NCBI RefSeq assembly: GCF_038811545.1 | Contig: NZ_CP133319.1 | Coordinates: 744,001 to 808,000 of the forward strand | Direction: 5' to 3' | DNA length: 64,000 nucleotides | Origin: Rhodoligotrophos sp. CJ14 | Lineage (GTDB): Bacteria > Pseudomonadota > Alphaproteobacteria > Rhizobiales > Im1 | Shown here: positions 54,101 through 63,075 of the stretch, one piece after another | Numbering within the stretch: position 1 is the first letter of the stretch | Layout of the letters: every line of letters starts with the position of its first letter | Program-made: the position numbers and the translations under genes | Notes under the pieces: generated by a model | The model's input: the letters and a program-made list of their open reading frames with translations, nothing else | Told to the model about the DNA's origin: nothing | Databases searched by the model: none

Positions 54101-54179
54101 GGCCTGATCCTTTCCGAGCATCGCCTGCCTCGCGTTGTATTTTTAGCTGCGCCGCGGATGCCGGACAAGCGCTGACGAA

Positions 54180-55310
54180 TCAGGATTTCGAATAAGCACG
54201 TCCCCGCCAGCGCACTTGCCTGCCGGTAAACCAGCGAAACAGGGCAGTCCACTGCAGAACGAGCATGAAGATAATGCCCAGCGGATGCAGGAGCGCACTC
54301 ACCCACGATTGGCGAAAGCGTATTGCCAGCAACACCCTTACCGCCCACGCGCAGGCAACCGCCGCAAGCAGGACGCGAACGGTGAGCTCGTCGGCGCCGA
54401 GTGCCCAGGCGACGGGCAGCAAGATGAATGGCAGGACATGCCCGCCAAAGAGCAGAACGGTCCAGATCGGCAGCGCGACGGGCGTCGCCATGCCCTCATG
54501 CGCATTCTTGGAAAATCCGGCCCAGAGCGCCCGCAGATTGTCATACATCTGTGTGGCGGCCAGGCGCTCCGCGTCGAACAGCTCGGTCTTCAGTCCCCGT
54601 CGTCGGAACACACGGGCAAGCTGCACCCCGTCATGGATCTTGTCGTGAATGCTGCCATGGCCGCCAACCGCCCGGTAATCGGCCAGCCGAACCGCGATCA
54701 GCTGACCGCAAGCGGTTGCGAAGGCCGGCGAACGACTGAGCTTGGCCCCGATCATCGGTAGATAGCCGAGCAGCACGAAATGAATGAGCGGCACGATCAG
54801 CCGCTCCCAAAACCCAACCGCGATCTGGTGGGGGAAGCCGCTCGCAAGACTCACGCCCTTGTCCCGCATGAACGAGGCGACGCGCGCGATCGCATCCGGT
54901 GCAAGCCTCACATCCGCATCGAGAAACAGCGCGATGTCATAGCGCGCGGCCTGCCCCAGCGCCTGGCAGGCATTGTTCTTGCCCATCCACCCCTTGGGCA
55001 AGGGCGGCGTCGCGATGAGCCGTACCCGTGCATCGCGCTGGCCAAAGGCCTTGATGACATCGGCCGTGCGGTCGGTCGAGCCATCGTCCGCGACCACCAC
55101 CTCGAACGGGCAGCCACGATTGGCAAGGACTGCCTCGAGCACCGGACCGATCCGCTCTTGCTCATTGCGCGCTGGGATCAGCACGGAGACGCTGGGAAGA
55201 TCATCTTCATCAATGACTTGCGGTGATTTGTAGAGAAACAGATTCATCAGGCACAGCCCAAGCGGAAGGGCGGCAAGCGCAAGGCAGGCGATCGCAAGTG
55301 CCAGCAGCAT
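54180..55310 (-). CDS. Membrane glycosyltransferase family 2, carotenoid cluster (CrtQ-like)
   Basis: This 376-residue GT2 enzyme has an N-terminal helix, a catalytic domain with PSVSVLIPARNE, a DDGSTD metal site and LDADV, and three or more C-terminal helices. The CrtQ role in C30 carotenoid clusters, attaching glucose to a carotenoid acid, fits its position beside an acyltransferase and desaturases. The start at 55310 lies right after the acyltransferase stop; an extension to 55373 is possible. The role is inferred from context. Confidence 0.82.
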   Translation of the reverse strand: MLLALAIACLALAALPLGLCLMNLFLYKSPQVIDEDDLPSVSVLIPARNEQERIGPVLEAVLANRGCPFEVVVADDGSTDRTADVIKAFGQRDARVRLIATPPLPKGWMGKNNACQALGQAARYDIALFLDADVRLAPDAIARVASFMRDKGVSLASGFPHQIAVGFWERLIVPLIHFVLLGYLPMIGAKLSRSPAFATACGQLIAVRLADYRAVGGHGSIHDKIHDGVQLARVFRRRGLKTELFDAERLAATQMYDNLRALWAGFSKNAHEGMATPVALPIWTVLLFGGHVLPFILLPVAWALGADELTVRVLLAAVACAWAVRVLLAIRFRQSWVSALLHPLGIIFMLVLQWTALFRWFTGRQVRWRGRAYSKS

Positions 55311-55318
55311 TGATCCAC

Positions 55319-56116
55319 TCAGTCCTTGTGCCGCGCCGAGAAGCGCTCGCCCTTCATCCTGGCCTTGGCCCATCGCCAGGCATCATAGACCGGGCTGACG
55401 CGCGCGTGGCCGACCACCAGCTCATCGAACTGCGCTGCATCGCGCGCAATGGCGGCCATGGCGAGCCGATCCATCTCGGATTGGAGCGCCTGCTCCAAGT
55501 GATCAGTCCATTCCGCCCGGCCCAATCCGCCCTGTTCACGAGCAGCAATCGGCTGCCCGAACGACATCAGCGCCTCCGGCTGCCGCTCCGACCAGAACGG
55601 ATATTCGATCGCAACTGGCACCAGCACCGGCTGGCTCGCGTGAGAGGCAAGATGCGCCAGTCCCGGCCTGAATGTGACCGGCCGCGCGCGCGCATCCGCG
55701 AATGCTCCCTGCGGTGTCAGCCACAACGCAACAGCCGGCTCGGCGAGCAGCCGCCGCGCCGTCATCAGGAATTGTGCCGCGCCCCGCGCCGTCTCTTGAC
55801 TGACCGGGAACAGTCCGACGCGCCGCAGAAACCCGTATTTGCGAAGCGCCGCCTCATCGATCGGGCCGAAATGGCGATGCTCGGGCAGCAGCCTCGCGCA
55901 GATCAGCAGGATGAAGATCGGGTCCCACCAGCCCACGTGATTGCTGAAGAAGATCAGCGGCTGCCCGGAGGGAAGTGCCGGCAGGCCTGGCTTCAGGATG
56001 CGCACGGCCGTGAAGCTGCGCGCAAAATAGCGATCGAGATAACGCGTGAACAGCTTGAACAGGCGCGGAGAATAGGCCCTCAGCGCCGCCTCCGCAGCCG
56101 CCTGATCACGGCTCAA
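55319..56116 (-). CDS. Lysophospholipid acyltransferase (PlsC-like), carotenoid cluster
   Basis: The 265-residue acyltransferase has the NHxxxWD motif (SNHVGWWDP) and an FPVSQ-type second motif. In C30 carotenoid clusters an acyltransferase of this kind esterifies the sugar of a glycosyl carotenoid acid. The ATG at 56116 overlaps the stop of the downstream-numbered desaturase by four bases. Its position between a glycosyltransferase and two desaturases supports that role (inference). Confidence 0.82.
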   Translation of the reverse strand: MSRDQAAAEAALRAYSPRLFKLFTRYLDRYFARSFTAVRILKPGLPALPSGQPLIFFSNHVGWWDPIFILLICARLLPEHRHFGPIDEAALRKYGFLRRVGLFPVSQETARGAAQFLMTARRLLAEPAVALWLTPQGAFADARARPVTFRPGLAHLASHASQPVLVPVAIEYPFWSERQPEALMSFGQPIAAREQGGLGRAEWTDHLEQALQSEMDRLAMAAIARDAAQFDELVVGHARVSPVYDAWRWAKARMKGERFSARHKD

Positions 56117-57645
56117 GCTGCAATGCGCCCCTTCGCGTCCTGGTCGAGCGCATCAGCCGCGATCCACCCCGACATCATCACCATCGGCATGCCGGGCCCG
56201 GGATGCGCGGCCCCGCCGGCAAGATACAGTCCGGGAACATGCCGGCTGCGATTGCCCGGCTTGAATGCCCCGAGGAACCTTCCATGGCTTGCAAGGCCAT
56301 AGATAGCGCCGTTGAGCACCTTGTAGCGGTCATGAATATCCTGAGGGGTCAGCGCCGCCTCGAAGGTGATGCGCTGCTCGATATCCTCCATGCCGGCCGA
56401 CCGCTTGAGCTTGTCCAGAATGACCTGACGATATTCCGGCAGCATCTTCGACCAGTCGTGATGCGATCTGAGATAGGGCGTGTGCACGAGCACATAGAGG
56501 GCTTCGCCCCCTTCTGGCGCAACCCCTGGCTCGGTGCGCGCCGTCGCCGCGAGATAGCAGGTGGGATCGGGCGCAGGTTCACCCTCATTGTAGATCGCGT
56601 CGAACTCCTCCTCCGGGTCGCGCGAGAACACGAAGCAATGGTGCAGGAGGTGATCATAGGCCTTGTTCAGGCCGAGATAGAGCACGACACCCGAGCAGGC
56701 CGGCTCATATTTCCGCATGTCCATGTATTTGGCGCCGGCCTCGCCCCCGATCAGCTCGGCATAGGTGCGGATCGCATCCATATTGGAGACGACCGCATCG
56801 ACCGGAAACTGCTCGCCGCTATCCGTCACCACCCCGACCACCCGGCCCTGTGCCTGGGCAATGCGCCGCACATTGGCGCCGAGATGAAACTTCACCCCAA
56901 GCTCGCGCGCGAGCCTTTCGAGCGCAACCGGAACCGCGCGCGTGCCGCCCATCGGGTACCACACCCCGAGCTCGGTCTGCATATGGGCGATCGAGCAGAG
57001 AACCGCGGGCGAGGCATAGGGCGATGAGCCCACATATTGCGTGAAATGGTCGAGCATCTGGGCGACGCGCTCGTCCGAAACCTTTCGCCGAATCGTGCCG
57101 GCAACAGTCGCCCCCATCCTCAGCGACATCACATCCGCCAATGTCTTGGCATCGAGGTTACGCTTGAAGTCGATCGTATCCTTGAGATCCTCGACCGACT
57201 TCCAGAAGAAGAACCGGTTGGACACATCGTGCAGCCGCTCGGAGAGCTTGATGAATTGCTTATATCCTTCCGAAGAGCGCGGCTCGCCCGTATAGGTCTC
57301 GATATTCTTGGCCATCGCCTCGACATTTTCGACAAGGTCGAGCACCGAACCATCATCGAAAAAGCAGCGCCATTGCGGGTCGAGCCGAACGAGCTCGAGA
57401 TAATCCTCAAGCTTGCGCCCGGCCTCGGCGAAGATTCGGTGCAGCACCCCGGGCACGGTGAGGATGGTCGGCCCCATATCGAAGCGGAAGCCCTGCTCTT
57501 CGAGCACCGCAGCCTTTCCGCCCGCCCATTGATTCTTATCGAACAGCGTGACGTCATGCCCTCGGGCTGCCAGCGTGCAGGCTGCGGCCAAGCCACCGAG
57601 CCCACCGCCCACCACCGCAACCCGCTTCGTTGCTGCAACCTTCAT
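56113..57645 (-). CDS. Phytoene/squalene desaturase family protein (CrtN/CrtP type), copy A
   Basis: This 510-residue flavoprotein of the CrtI family has the N-terminal FAD motif VVGGGLGGLAAACTLA and the C-terminal motif LYLAGGAAHPGPGMPMV typical of carotene desaturases and oxygenases. In C30 pathways one paralogue dehydrogenates diapophytoene or squalene-derived substrate and the other oxidises the terminal methyl. Sequence alone does not tell which this is. Its start coincides with the stop of copy B. Confidence 0.88.
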   Translation of the reverse strand: MKVAATKRVAVVGGGLGGLAAACTLAARGHDVTLFDKNQWAGGKAAVLEEQGFRFDMGPTILTVPGVLHRIFAEAGRKLEDYLELVRLDPQWRCFFDDGSVLDLVENVEAMAKNIETYTGEPRSSEGYKQFIKLSERLHDVSNRFFFWKSVEDLKDTIDFKRNLDAKTLADVMSLRMGATVAGTIRRKVSDERVAQMLDHFTQYVGSSPYASPAVLCSIAHMQTELGVWYPMGGTRAVPVALERLARELGVKFHLGANVRRIAQAQGRVVGVVTDSGEQFPVDAVVSNMDAIRTYAELIGGEAGAKYMDMRKYEPACSGVVLYLGLNKAYDHLLHHCFVFSRDPEEEFDAIYNEGEPAPDPTCYLAATARTEPGVAPEGGEALYVLVHTPYLRSHHDWSKMLPEYRQVILDKLKRSAGMEDIEQRITFEAALTPQDIHDRYKVLNGAIYGLASHGRFLGAFKPGNRSRHVPGLYLAGGAAHPGPGMPMVMMSGWIAADALDQDAKGRIAA

Positions 57646-59204
57646 CAGACCTTCTCCAGCTCGAATTCCAAGGGCAGCTCCAGCCTTTCAGCGGCCCCAT
57701 AGCGGCTTTCGCTGAGCGACAGTTCCTCCGCGAGGAGCTTCGAAGAAATGCGCGCTGACTCGAAAATCACCGGCAATCCGCTGCCGGGATGCGTGCCGCC
57801 GCCAACGAGATAAATGCCATCGACATCCTCGAAGCGGTTATGGGGCCTGAAATAGAGCATCTGCCCGAGTGTATGGCTCAGATTGAACGTGGCCCCCTTG
57901 TAGATGGCAAGTTCATCCTGCCAACCCTGCGGTGTGAGGATCCGCTGCGACCGAATGCGATCGCGCAAGCCCTCGAGGCCCATCAGGCCAAGGCGGTCGA
58001 TCACATGTTCGCGGAACTGCGGTGCAGCACTCGCCCAATCGATCGCACCCGTGAGATGAGCGACCGGCACCAGCACATAAAGCGTGCTCATCCCAGGCGG
58101 GGCCAGTGTCTCATCGCTGACCCCGGCATTCTGCAGATAGATCGAGGGCGTCTCGGGAAGCGCGAGCCCCTGCTCGATGTCGCGAACATTTCCCCTCAGA
58201 TCGTCCGCAAGCAGAATGCTGTGATGCGGCACATCTTCATAGAGCCCTTCGATGCCGAGATACATCATGAAGGTCGAGCAGGAATATTTCTTCTCCGCGA
58301 TCTTCTTGTCCGTCCAGCGTTTGCGCAGACCATCGGGCACCAGCCTCGCCATCGCCTGGCCGAAATCCGCATTGATCACCACCGCATCCGCGGCATAGCG
58401 GCCTCTGGCCGACTCAACCCCTGTGGCGCGCCGTCCATCGAAGGTGACGCGCGTGACGGGTTCGTTGAGCCGGATCTCGACCCCCATCTCCTGCGCGATC
58501 TCGGCCATCCTGTCCATGATCACCGCATGGCCGCCCACCGGGTGCCATACTCCGTACTCATGCTCCAGAAAAGCGAGGATCGTGAACAGGCTCGGGCAGT
58601 TGAACGGCGACATGCCCAGATATTTCGCCTGGAAGGAGAAGGCCTGCCGCACCCGTTCATCGGCAAAGTAAGTCTTGAGGTCCCGGTCGAGCGACAGCTG
58701 CGGGCGGAGCATGAACAGCGACTTGAGCACGTCTCCCCTGAGATAGTCCCGCAGCGTGTTGAACGGACTTTCGAGCACCGGCCGGAACGAAGCGAGCTTC
58801 TTGCGATTATCAGCGAGATAGCGCGGCAGATTGGCGGCGTCTGCAGCGCTCAGCCTTGCAATCTCTGCCGCCATGGCAGCAGGTTCTGATTTTGCATCGA
58901 GATATCCGCCGCCCTCGAATAGGACGCGATACATGGGGTCGATCCGCGTGAAGGCGATCTCGCTCCACAGATCGCGGCCGCACTCCTTGAAAATGTCCTC
59001 GAGCACCCGTGGATAGAGGAAGAAAGTCGGCCCGATGTCGAATGTGAAGCCGTCCTGCCGCCAGCGCCCCGTGCGGCCGCCCACCTGTGGTAAACGTTCA
59101 AGAACCGTGACCTCCGCGCCTCTCGCGGCCAAAAGCATTGCGGAGGCAAGTCCCCCTGGCCCCGCGCCCACGACGATAACGCGACGCTTCCTCTGGTCTC
59201 TCAA
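57645..59204 (-). CDS. Phytoene/squalene desaturase family protein (CrtN/CrtP type), copy B
   Basis: This 519-residue flavoprotein has the FAD motif VVGAGPGGLASAMLLA, then GPTFFLYPRVLEDIF. The C-terminal end IYLVGGGTHPGSGLPVI is the usual CrtI signature. It is the first gene of the minus-strand carotenoid run and is divergent from the aldehyde dehydrogenase. Copies A and B differ along their length and are probably not redundant. The nearby genes match a C30 carotenoid acid pathway. Confidence 0.88.
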   Translation of the reverse strand: MRDQRKRRVIVVGAGPGGLASAMLLAARGAEVTVLERLPQVGGRTGRWRQDGFTFDIGPTFFLYPRVLEDIFKECGRDLWSEIAFTRIDPMYRVLFEGGGYLDAKSEPAAMAAEIARLSAADAANLPRYLADNRKKLASFRPVLESPFNTLRDYLRGDVLKSLFMLRPQLSLDRDLKTYFADERVRQAFSFQAKYLGMSPFNCPSLFTILAFLEHEYGVWHPVGGHAVIMDRMAEIAQEMGVEIRLNEPVTRVTFDGRRATGVESARGRYAADAVVINADFGQAMARLVPDGLRKRWTDKKIAEKKYSCSTFMMYLGIEGLYEDVPHHSILLADDLRGNVRDIEQGLALPETPSIYLQNAGVSDETLAPPGMSTLYVLVPVAHLTGAIDWASAAPQFREHVIDRLGLMGLEGLRDRIRSQRILTPQGWQDELAIYKGATFNLSHTLGQMLYFRPHNRFEDVDGIYLVGGGTHPGSGLPVIFESARISSKLLAEELSLSESRYGAAERLELPLEFELEKV

Positions 59205-59327
59205 TCGCGACTCCCGCTCACCACTTGCTTGTCAGCTCACTGACCTTGCATGAGGCTCCCTGCTCAGGGGTAGTTTACGGGATCGCATATCGCTTATGCT
59301 AGCCAAATAACGCCACTACCGGTAATT

Positions 59328-59348
59328 GTTCATTCATTCCCAATGAAC
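59328..59348. promoter_or_regulatory. Inverted repeat in the carotenoid divergent region
   Basis: GTTCATT and AATGAAC are separated by 7 nt, in the 138-bp region between desaturase copy B and the aldehyde dehydrogenase. It covers an upstream in-frame ATG of the latter, which argues for the later start at 59367. It may be a regulator site for both directions. Confidence 0.4.
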
Positions 59349-59366
59349 GTATATCGAGCACAGCCC

Positions 59367-60833
59367 ATGAACCGCCCAATGTCCGTCCGCGACCGCATTG
59401 TCTATTTGCGCGCGGCGCAACGCGACTGGGCGGCCACACCCTTGGCGAGGCGCCTCGCCATCATCACGGAGTTGCGCCGCTTGCTGGCTGAGCGTGCGCC
59501 GGCTTTCGTGCGCGCTGTGGGCCCGAATCAGCGAAAGCCGCTTGCTGATTTTGTCGCCGCCGAGATCGTACCGCTGGTCGATGCCTGCCAGTTCCTCGAG
59601 CGGCAAGCTGGCGAACTGCTGAAGCCTCGTCCGCTCGGCCATCAGAATAGGCCGCTGTGGCTCTCCGGCAGCGAGGTGACTATTCACCGCGAACCCTTCG
59701 GGCTCGTGCTGATCATCGGTCCTTCCAACTATCCTCTGTTTCTGCCGGCTGTTCAGGCCTTGCAGGCACTCGTGGCAGGCAATGCGGTGCTTATCAAGCC
59801 GGGAGAAGGTGGCGAGGAACCAATCCGCTGGCTGATTGATCTTTTGGACGAGGCAGGCTTGCCGCCAAATCTCATCGCCTGCACATCCGACACCATCGAT
59901 GACGCACGCGCCGCACTCCGGGACGCCATCGACAAGGTCGTTCTCACGGGATCAGCGAGCACGGGCCGCGCCATTCTTGGCCGTCTCGCCGAGCGCGCCA
60001 TTCCGGCCGTGCTTGAACTCTCCGGCAATGACGCAGCGCTCGTGCTACCCGATGCGGATCTGGATCTTGCGACCAATGCCATCGCCTATGGGCTGCGCCT
60101 GAACAATAGCGCGACCTGCATCGCACCGCGCCGTGTCATTGCCATCGGCCCCATCTTCGAGCCCTTGCGCGACTGTTTGCGGGCCCGCACCGCTGCCATG
60201 CCGCCCATGGAGGTTCCCGAACCCGTCCGGGTGAAGCTCGCCGAGTTGCTCGGTCGAAGCGAGGCTGCGGGCGCGATCGTTCATGGCATTCCTCCCAAGC
60301 CCGGCAATGCGGCCATGGCCCCCCTGCTCGTCGAGAATCTCAGCGTGGAGGATCCTCTCGCACGGGAGGATATCCTCGCCCCCGTCCTTATGCTCTTTCG
60401 CGCCGAGGGAACCCAAGAGGCGGTTGCAATCGCCAACGCGTCTCCTTACGGGCTCGGAGCCTCGATCTTCGGCTCCGAGCAGAGCGCCGTGGAGATTGCC
60501 GGACGGCTTGATGCCGGCGCCGTCTGTATCAATGACATGATTGTGCCAACCGCCGATCCCCGAGGCCCCTTTGCCGGCCGGAAGCAATCCGGTTACGGCG
60601 TGACCCGTGGTGCGGAGGGCTTGCTCGAGATGACCCAGATCAAAGCCGTGTTCCTGCGCAAGGGCACCTTTCGGCCCCATTTCGATCCGCCGGGCAGCAA
60701 GGATCATGAATTCCTGCTCAATTACATTGCCGCAGTGCACGGACGTAATTGGACAATGCGGCTGCGCGCCGGTATGACAGTCATGAAGCACATGATCACC
60801 CGTGGCGCCCGGCGAAAACGCCAACGGGCATGA
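59367..60833 (+). CDS. Aldehyde dehydrogenase, carotenoid cluster
   Basis: This 488-residue NAD(P)-dependent aldehyde dehydrogenase has a catalytic Cys in NNSATCIAPRR and a general base Glu in VLELSGND. It would oxidise a carotenoid aldehyde to the acid, as in the diaponeurosporenoate route; other aldehydes are possible. The ATG at 59367 is chosen over 59343, which lies in an inverted repeat. It is divergent from the desaturases and 16 bp before the ABC transporter ATPase. Confidence 0.85.
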   Translation: MNRPMSVRDRIVYLRAAQRDWAATPLARRLAIITELRRLLAERAPAFVRAVGPNQRKPLADFVAAEIVPLVDACQFLERQAGELLKPRPLGHQNRPLWLSGSEVTIHREPFGLVLIIGPSNYPLFLPAVQALQALVAGNAVLIKPGEGGEEPIRWLIDLLDEAGLPPNLIACTSDTIDDARAALRDAIDKVVLTGSASTGRAILGRLAERAIPAVLELSGNDAALVLPDADLDLATNAIAYGLRLNNSATCIAPRRVIAIGPIFEPLRDCLRARTAAMPPMEVPEPVRVKLAELLGRSEAAGAIVHGIPPKPGNAAMAPLLVENLSVEDPLAREDILAPVLMLFRAEGTQEAVAIANASPYGLGASIFGSEQSAVEIAGRLDAGAVCINDMIVPTADPRGPFAGRKQSGYGVTRGAEGLLEMTQIKAVFLRKGTFRPHFDPPGSKDHEFLLNYIAAVHGRNWTMRLRAGMTVMKHMITRGARRKRQRA

Positions 60834-60849
60834 GAGGGACCAATCCAGA

Positions 60850-61842
60850 GTGCTGCACTGGCCCAGGCGTAAGGTCGCAGAGCGTCAGCGCGTACCCGCC
60901 GGAGAGCATCGCCCGGCGATCGTGATCGAAAATCTTCGCAAGGCCTATGGCGCTGTCGAGGCCATTCGCGGCATTTCACTTCAAGTGAAGCGTGGTGAGA
61001 CGTTCGCCCTCCTTGGGCCGAACGGCGCCGGCAAGACCAGCACCATCGAAATCCTCGAAGGCTACCGCCGCAGAGACAGCGGCAAGGTTTCGGTGCTGGG
61101 CATGGATCCCGGCACGGGCGGGCGCAAGTTCCGCGAGCGGATTGGTATTGTGCTGCAGGCAACCGCGCTTGAGCCTGAGCTCACCGTGCGCGAAACGGCG
61201 GCCGCCTTCGCAAGGCTCTATCCGAGAAGCCTGTCGGTCGGCGAGGTGCTGGATCTCGTCGATCTCGGCAACGCCGCCGACAAGCAGGTCAAGGTTCTCT
61301 CCGGTGGGCAGAAGCGCCGCCTCGATCTTGCGCTCAGCATGGTGGGTGATCCCGACGTGATCTTCCTGGATGAGCCCACCACGGGGCTTGATCCCGATGC
61401 GCGCCGCAATGTCTGGTCCTTGATCGGCAGGCTCAATGAAGCCGGCAAGACCATCCTTCTCTCTTCCCACAATATGGAAGAGGTGGAGGCACTGGCCGAC
61501 CGCCTTGCCATTCTGGTGAGCGGCACGATCTGCGCGCAAGGCACCCCGGCCGAGCTTCAGGATGCCTTCGGAGGCAAGAGCGAGATCCGCTTTGCTCTTG
61601 GCGCGAGTGAATTGCCGGGCTCCTATCCCACGCCCTTGCGTGGGGTCACCAGAATACACCGCGGCTGGGCCGAGATCCGCGTTGGCAATCCCACGCCCAT
61701 TCTCGCCGATCTCACCCACTGGGCATTCCGCGAGCAGATTATCTTGCGCCATCTCACCGTCACCCGGCCGACGCTGGAGGACATCTATCTTGAGCTGGCC
61801 CATGCGGCCGAAGCCGTGCAGAAGGGGAATAGCGCCCGGTGA
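60850..61842 (+). CDS. ABC exporter ATP-binding protein, DrrA-like
   Basis: This 330-residue ABC-2 exporter ATPase has Walker A GPNGAGKTS, signature LSGGQKRRL and Walker B DVIFLDEPTTGLD. A C-terminal regulatory extension (about 230-330) is present. The GTG at 60850 is a tentative start; an in-frame start at 60802 would overlap the dehydrogenase. Its stop overlaps the permease start by four bases. It could export a carotenoid glycolipid or a polar lipid (inference). Confidence 0.85.
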   Translation: MLHWPRRKVAERQRVPAGEHRPAIVIENLRKAYGAVEAIRGISLQVKRGETFALLGPNGAGKTSTIEILEGYRRRDSGKVSVLGMDPGTGGRKFRERIGIVLQATALEPELTVRETAAAFARLYPRSLSVGEVLDLVDLGNAADKQVKVLSGGQKRRLDLALSMVGDPDVIFLDEPTTGLDPDARRNVWSLIGRLNEAGKTILLSSHNMEEVEALADRLAILVSGTICAQGTPAELQDAFGGKSEIRFALGASELPGSYPTPLRGVTRIHRGWAEIRVGNPTPILADLTHWAFREQIILRHLTVTRPTLEDIYLELAHAAEAVQKGNSAR

Positions 61843-62636
61843 AACTGCTGCTCGATCAGACCCGGCATCAGCTGCTGTTGTTCACGCGGCGGCCGGCAGC
61901 CGTCTTCTTCGTGACGATCATGCCGCTCGTGCTGTTGATCCTCTTTACCGAGATCTTCGGCAACGAGCTCGTCGAGGGCGAGAACTACACGACCGCGCAG
62001 TTTTATTCTCCCGCCCTCGCCGTCTTCGGCGTGGTCACCGCCTGCTATACCTATCTCGCCGTATCGACAGCGACCGCCCGCGATCAGGGCATCCTGAAGC
62101 GGATCCGTGGAACCCCGTTGCCGCCGGCCACCTATATCGCTGCCCGCATTCTCGCCGTTGCCGCGATCGCCATTCTCTCCGCCGTCATCGTCATGGGTGC
62201 AGGCGTTCTGTTTTACGGCATCCAGATCTATCCTGAGCGACTGCCCGCAGCCATCACAGTGCTGGCACTCGGCAGCTGCTCATTTGCAGCACTGGGTATG
62301 ATGGTCGTGGCATTGTGCCGATCGAGCGAGACCACCCAGGCCGTGACCAACGCCACGTTGCTGCCCCTCGCCTTCCTCTCCAACATCTTCATTCGCCCCT
62401 TCCATGACCTGCCGGCCTGGATGACCATGGCGGCTGACATCCTGCCCCTCAAGCATTTCGCTGTTGCCTTCGGCAATGCCTTCAGACCTGATCTCTCAGG
62501 GTCCGGCTTTGTTTGGAACGGACCCGAAGACGTCTATGTCATGTTGCCGGATTTGCTGAATGTGACTGCATGGGGCTTGGCGGCCGCCATCATCGCGGCC
62601 CAGCTCTTCGTCTGGGATCCAACCGGCAACCGCTAA
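61839..62636 (+). CDS. ABC-2 type permease
   Basis: This 265-residue inner-membrane protein has six predicted helices and the ABC-2 topology of DrrB and NodJ. It includes the LKHFAVAFGNAF end-loop segment before the last helix. The GTG start at 61839 overlaps the ATPase stop. It forms the exporter with the preceding ATPase. Adjacency to the aldehyde dehydrogenase makes a link to carotenoid processing likely but not proven. Confidence 0.88.
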   Translation: MKLLLDQTRHQLLLFTRRPAAVFFVTIMPLVLLILFTEIFGNELVEGENYTTAQFYSPALAVFGVVTACYTYLAVSTATARDQGILKRIRGTPLPPATYIAARILAVAAIAILSAVIVMGAGVLFYGIQIYPERLPAAITVLALGSCSFAALGMMVVALCRSSETTQAVTNATLLPLAFLSNIFIRPFHDLPAWMTMAADILPLKHFAVAFGNAFRPDLSGSGFVWNGPEDVYVMLPDLLNVTAWGLAAAIIAAQLFVWDPTGNR

Positions 62637-62652
62637 CCAAGGCCGGACGAGC

Positions 62653-62955
62653 TCAAGGCTGCCTCCGAACATTGGGTCTGTGCTGCTTGATGGTGATGTG
62701 CTCGGAGCCATGCAGCGAGATCTCCTCGCCATCCCCGAAGATTGCGGAACAGCCCGTCCGGCAGAAACCCACCAAGGTTTCGCCCGCTTCGAGTTCGAAA
62801 GCCTGCTCCTCCCCATCCGCGATGATGACGACCATGTTCGTCCTCTCGTCCTGGTTGACAACGGTCAGCGCCTGGACTGGCCCGCCGCTGGCGAGGCACA
62901 GGATCATAACCGCGGGATATGCCGCTCGCGCGAGAGTGACGGGACGATGAACCAT
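62653..62955 (-). CDS. Small exported protein of unknown function
   Basis: This 100-residue protein has a signal peptide ending about GPVQA. A small beta-rich domain with two cysteines (GFCRTGCSAIFG) follows. I do not recognise the family. The ATG at 62955 has GGAG eight bases upstream; an in-frame start at 63000 is possible. It is convergent with the ABC permease gene, 17 bp away. Confidence 0.65.
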   Translation of the reverse strand: MVHRPVTLARAAYPAVMILCLASGGPVQALTVVNQDERTNMVVIIADGEEQAFELEAGETLVGFCRTGCSAIFGDGEEISLHGSEHITIKQHRPNVRRQP

Positions 62956-63075
62956 GGCAAGCGCTCCAGTGCACAGGCCCCGCAACGGGGCGGCGCGCAC
63001 TGGGATGCGCTGAAACCGCGCCAGGACAATGGCACGGAAGAGGCTAATGTCGCATATCAGCCTTGCAGCAGTCGC

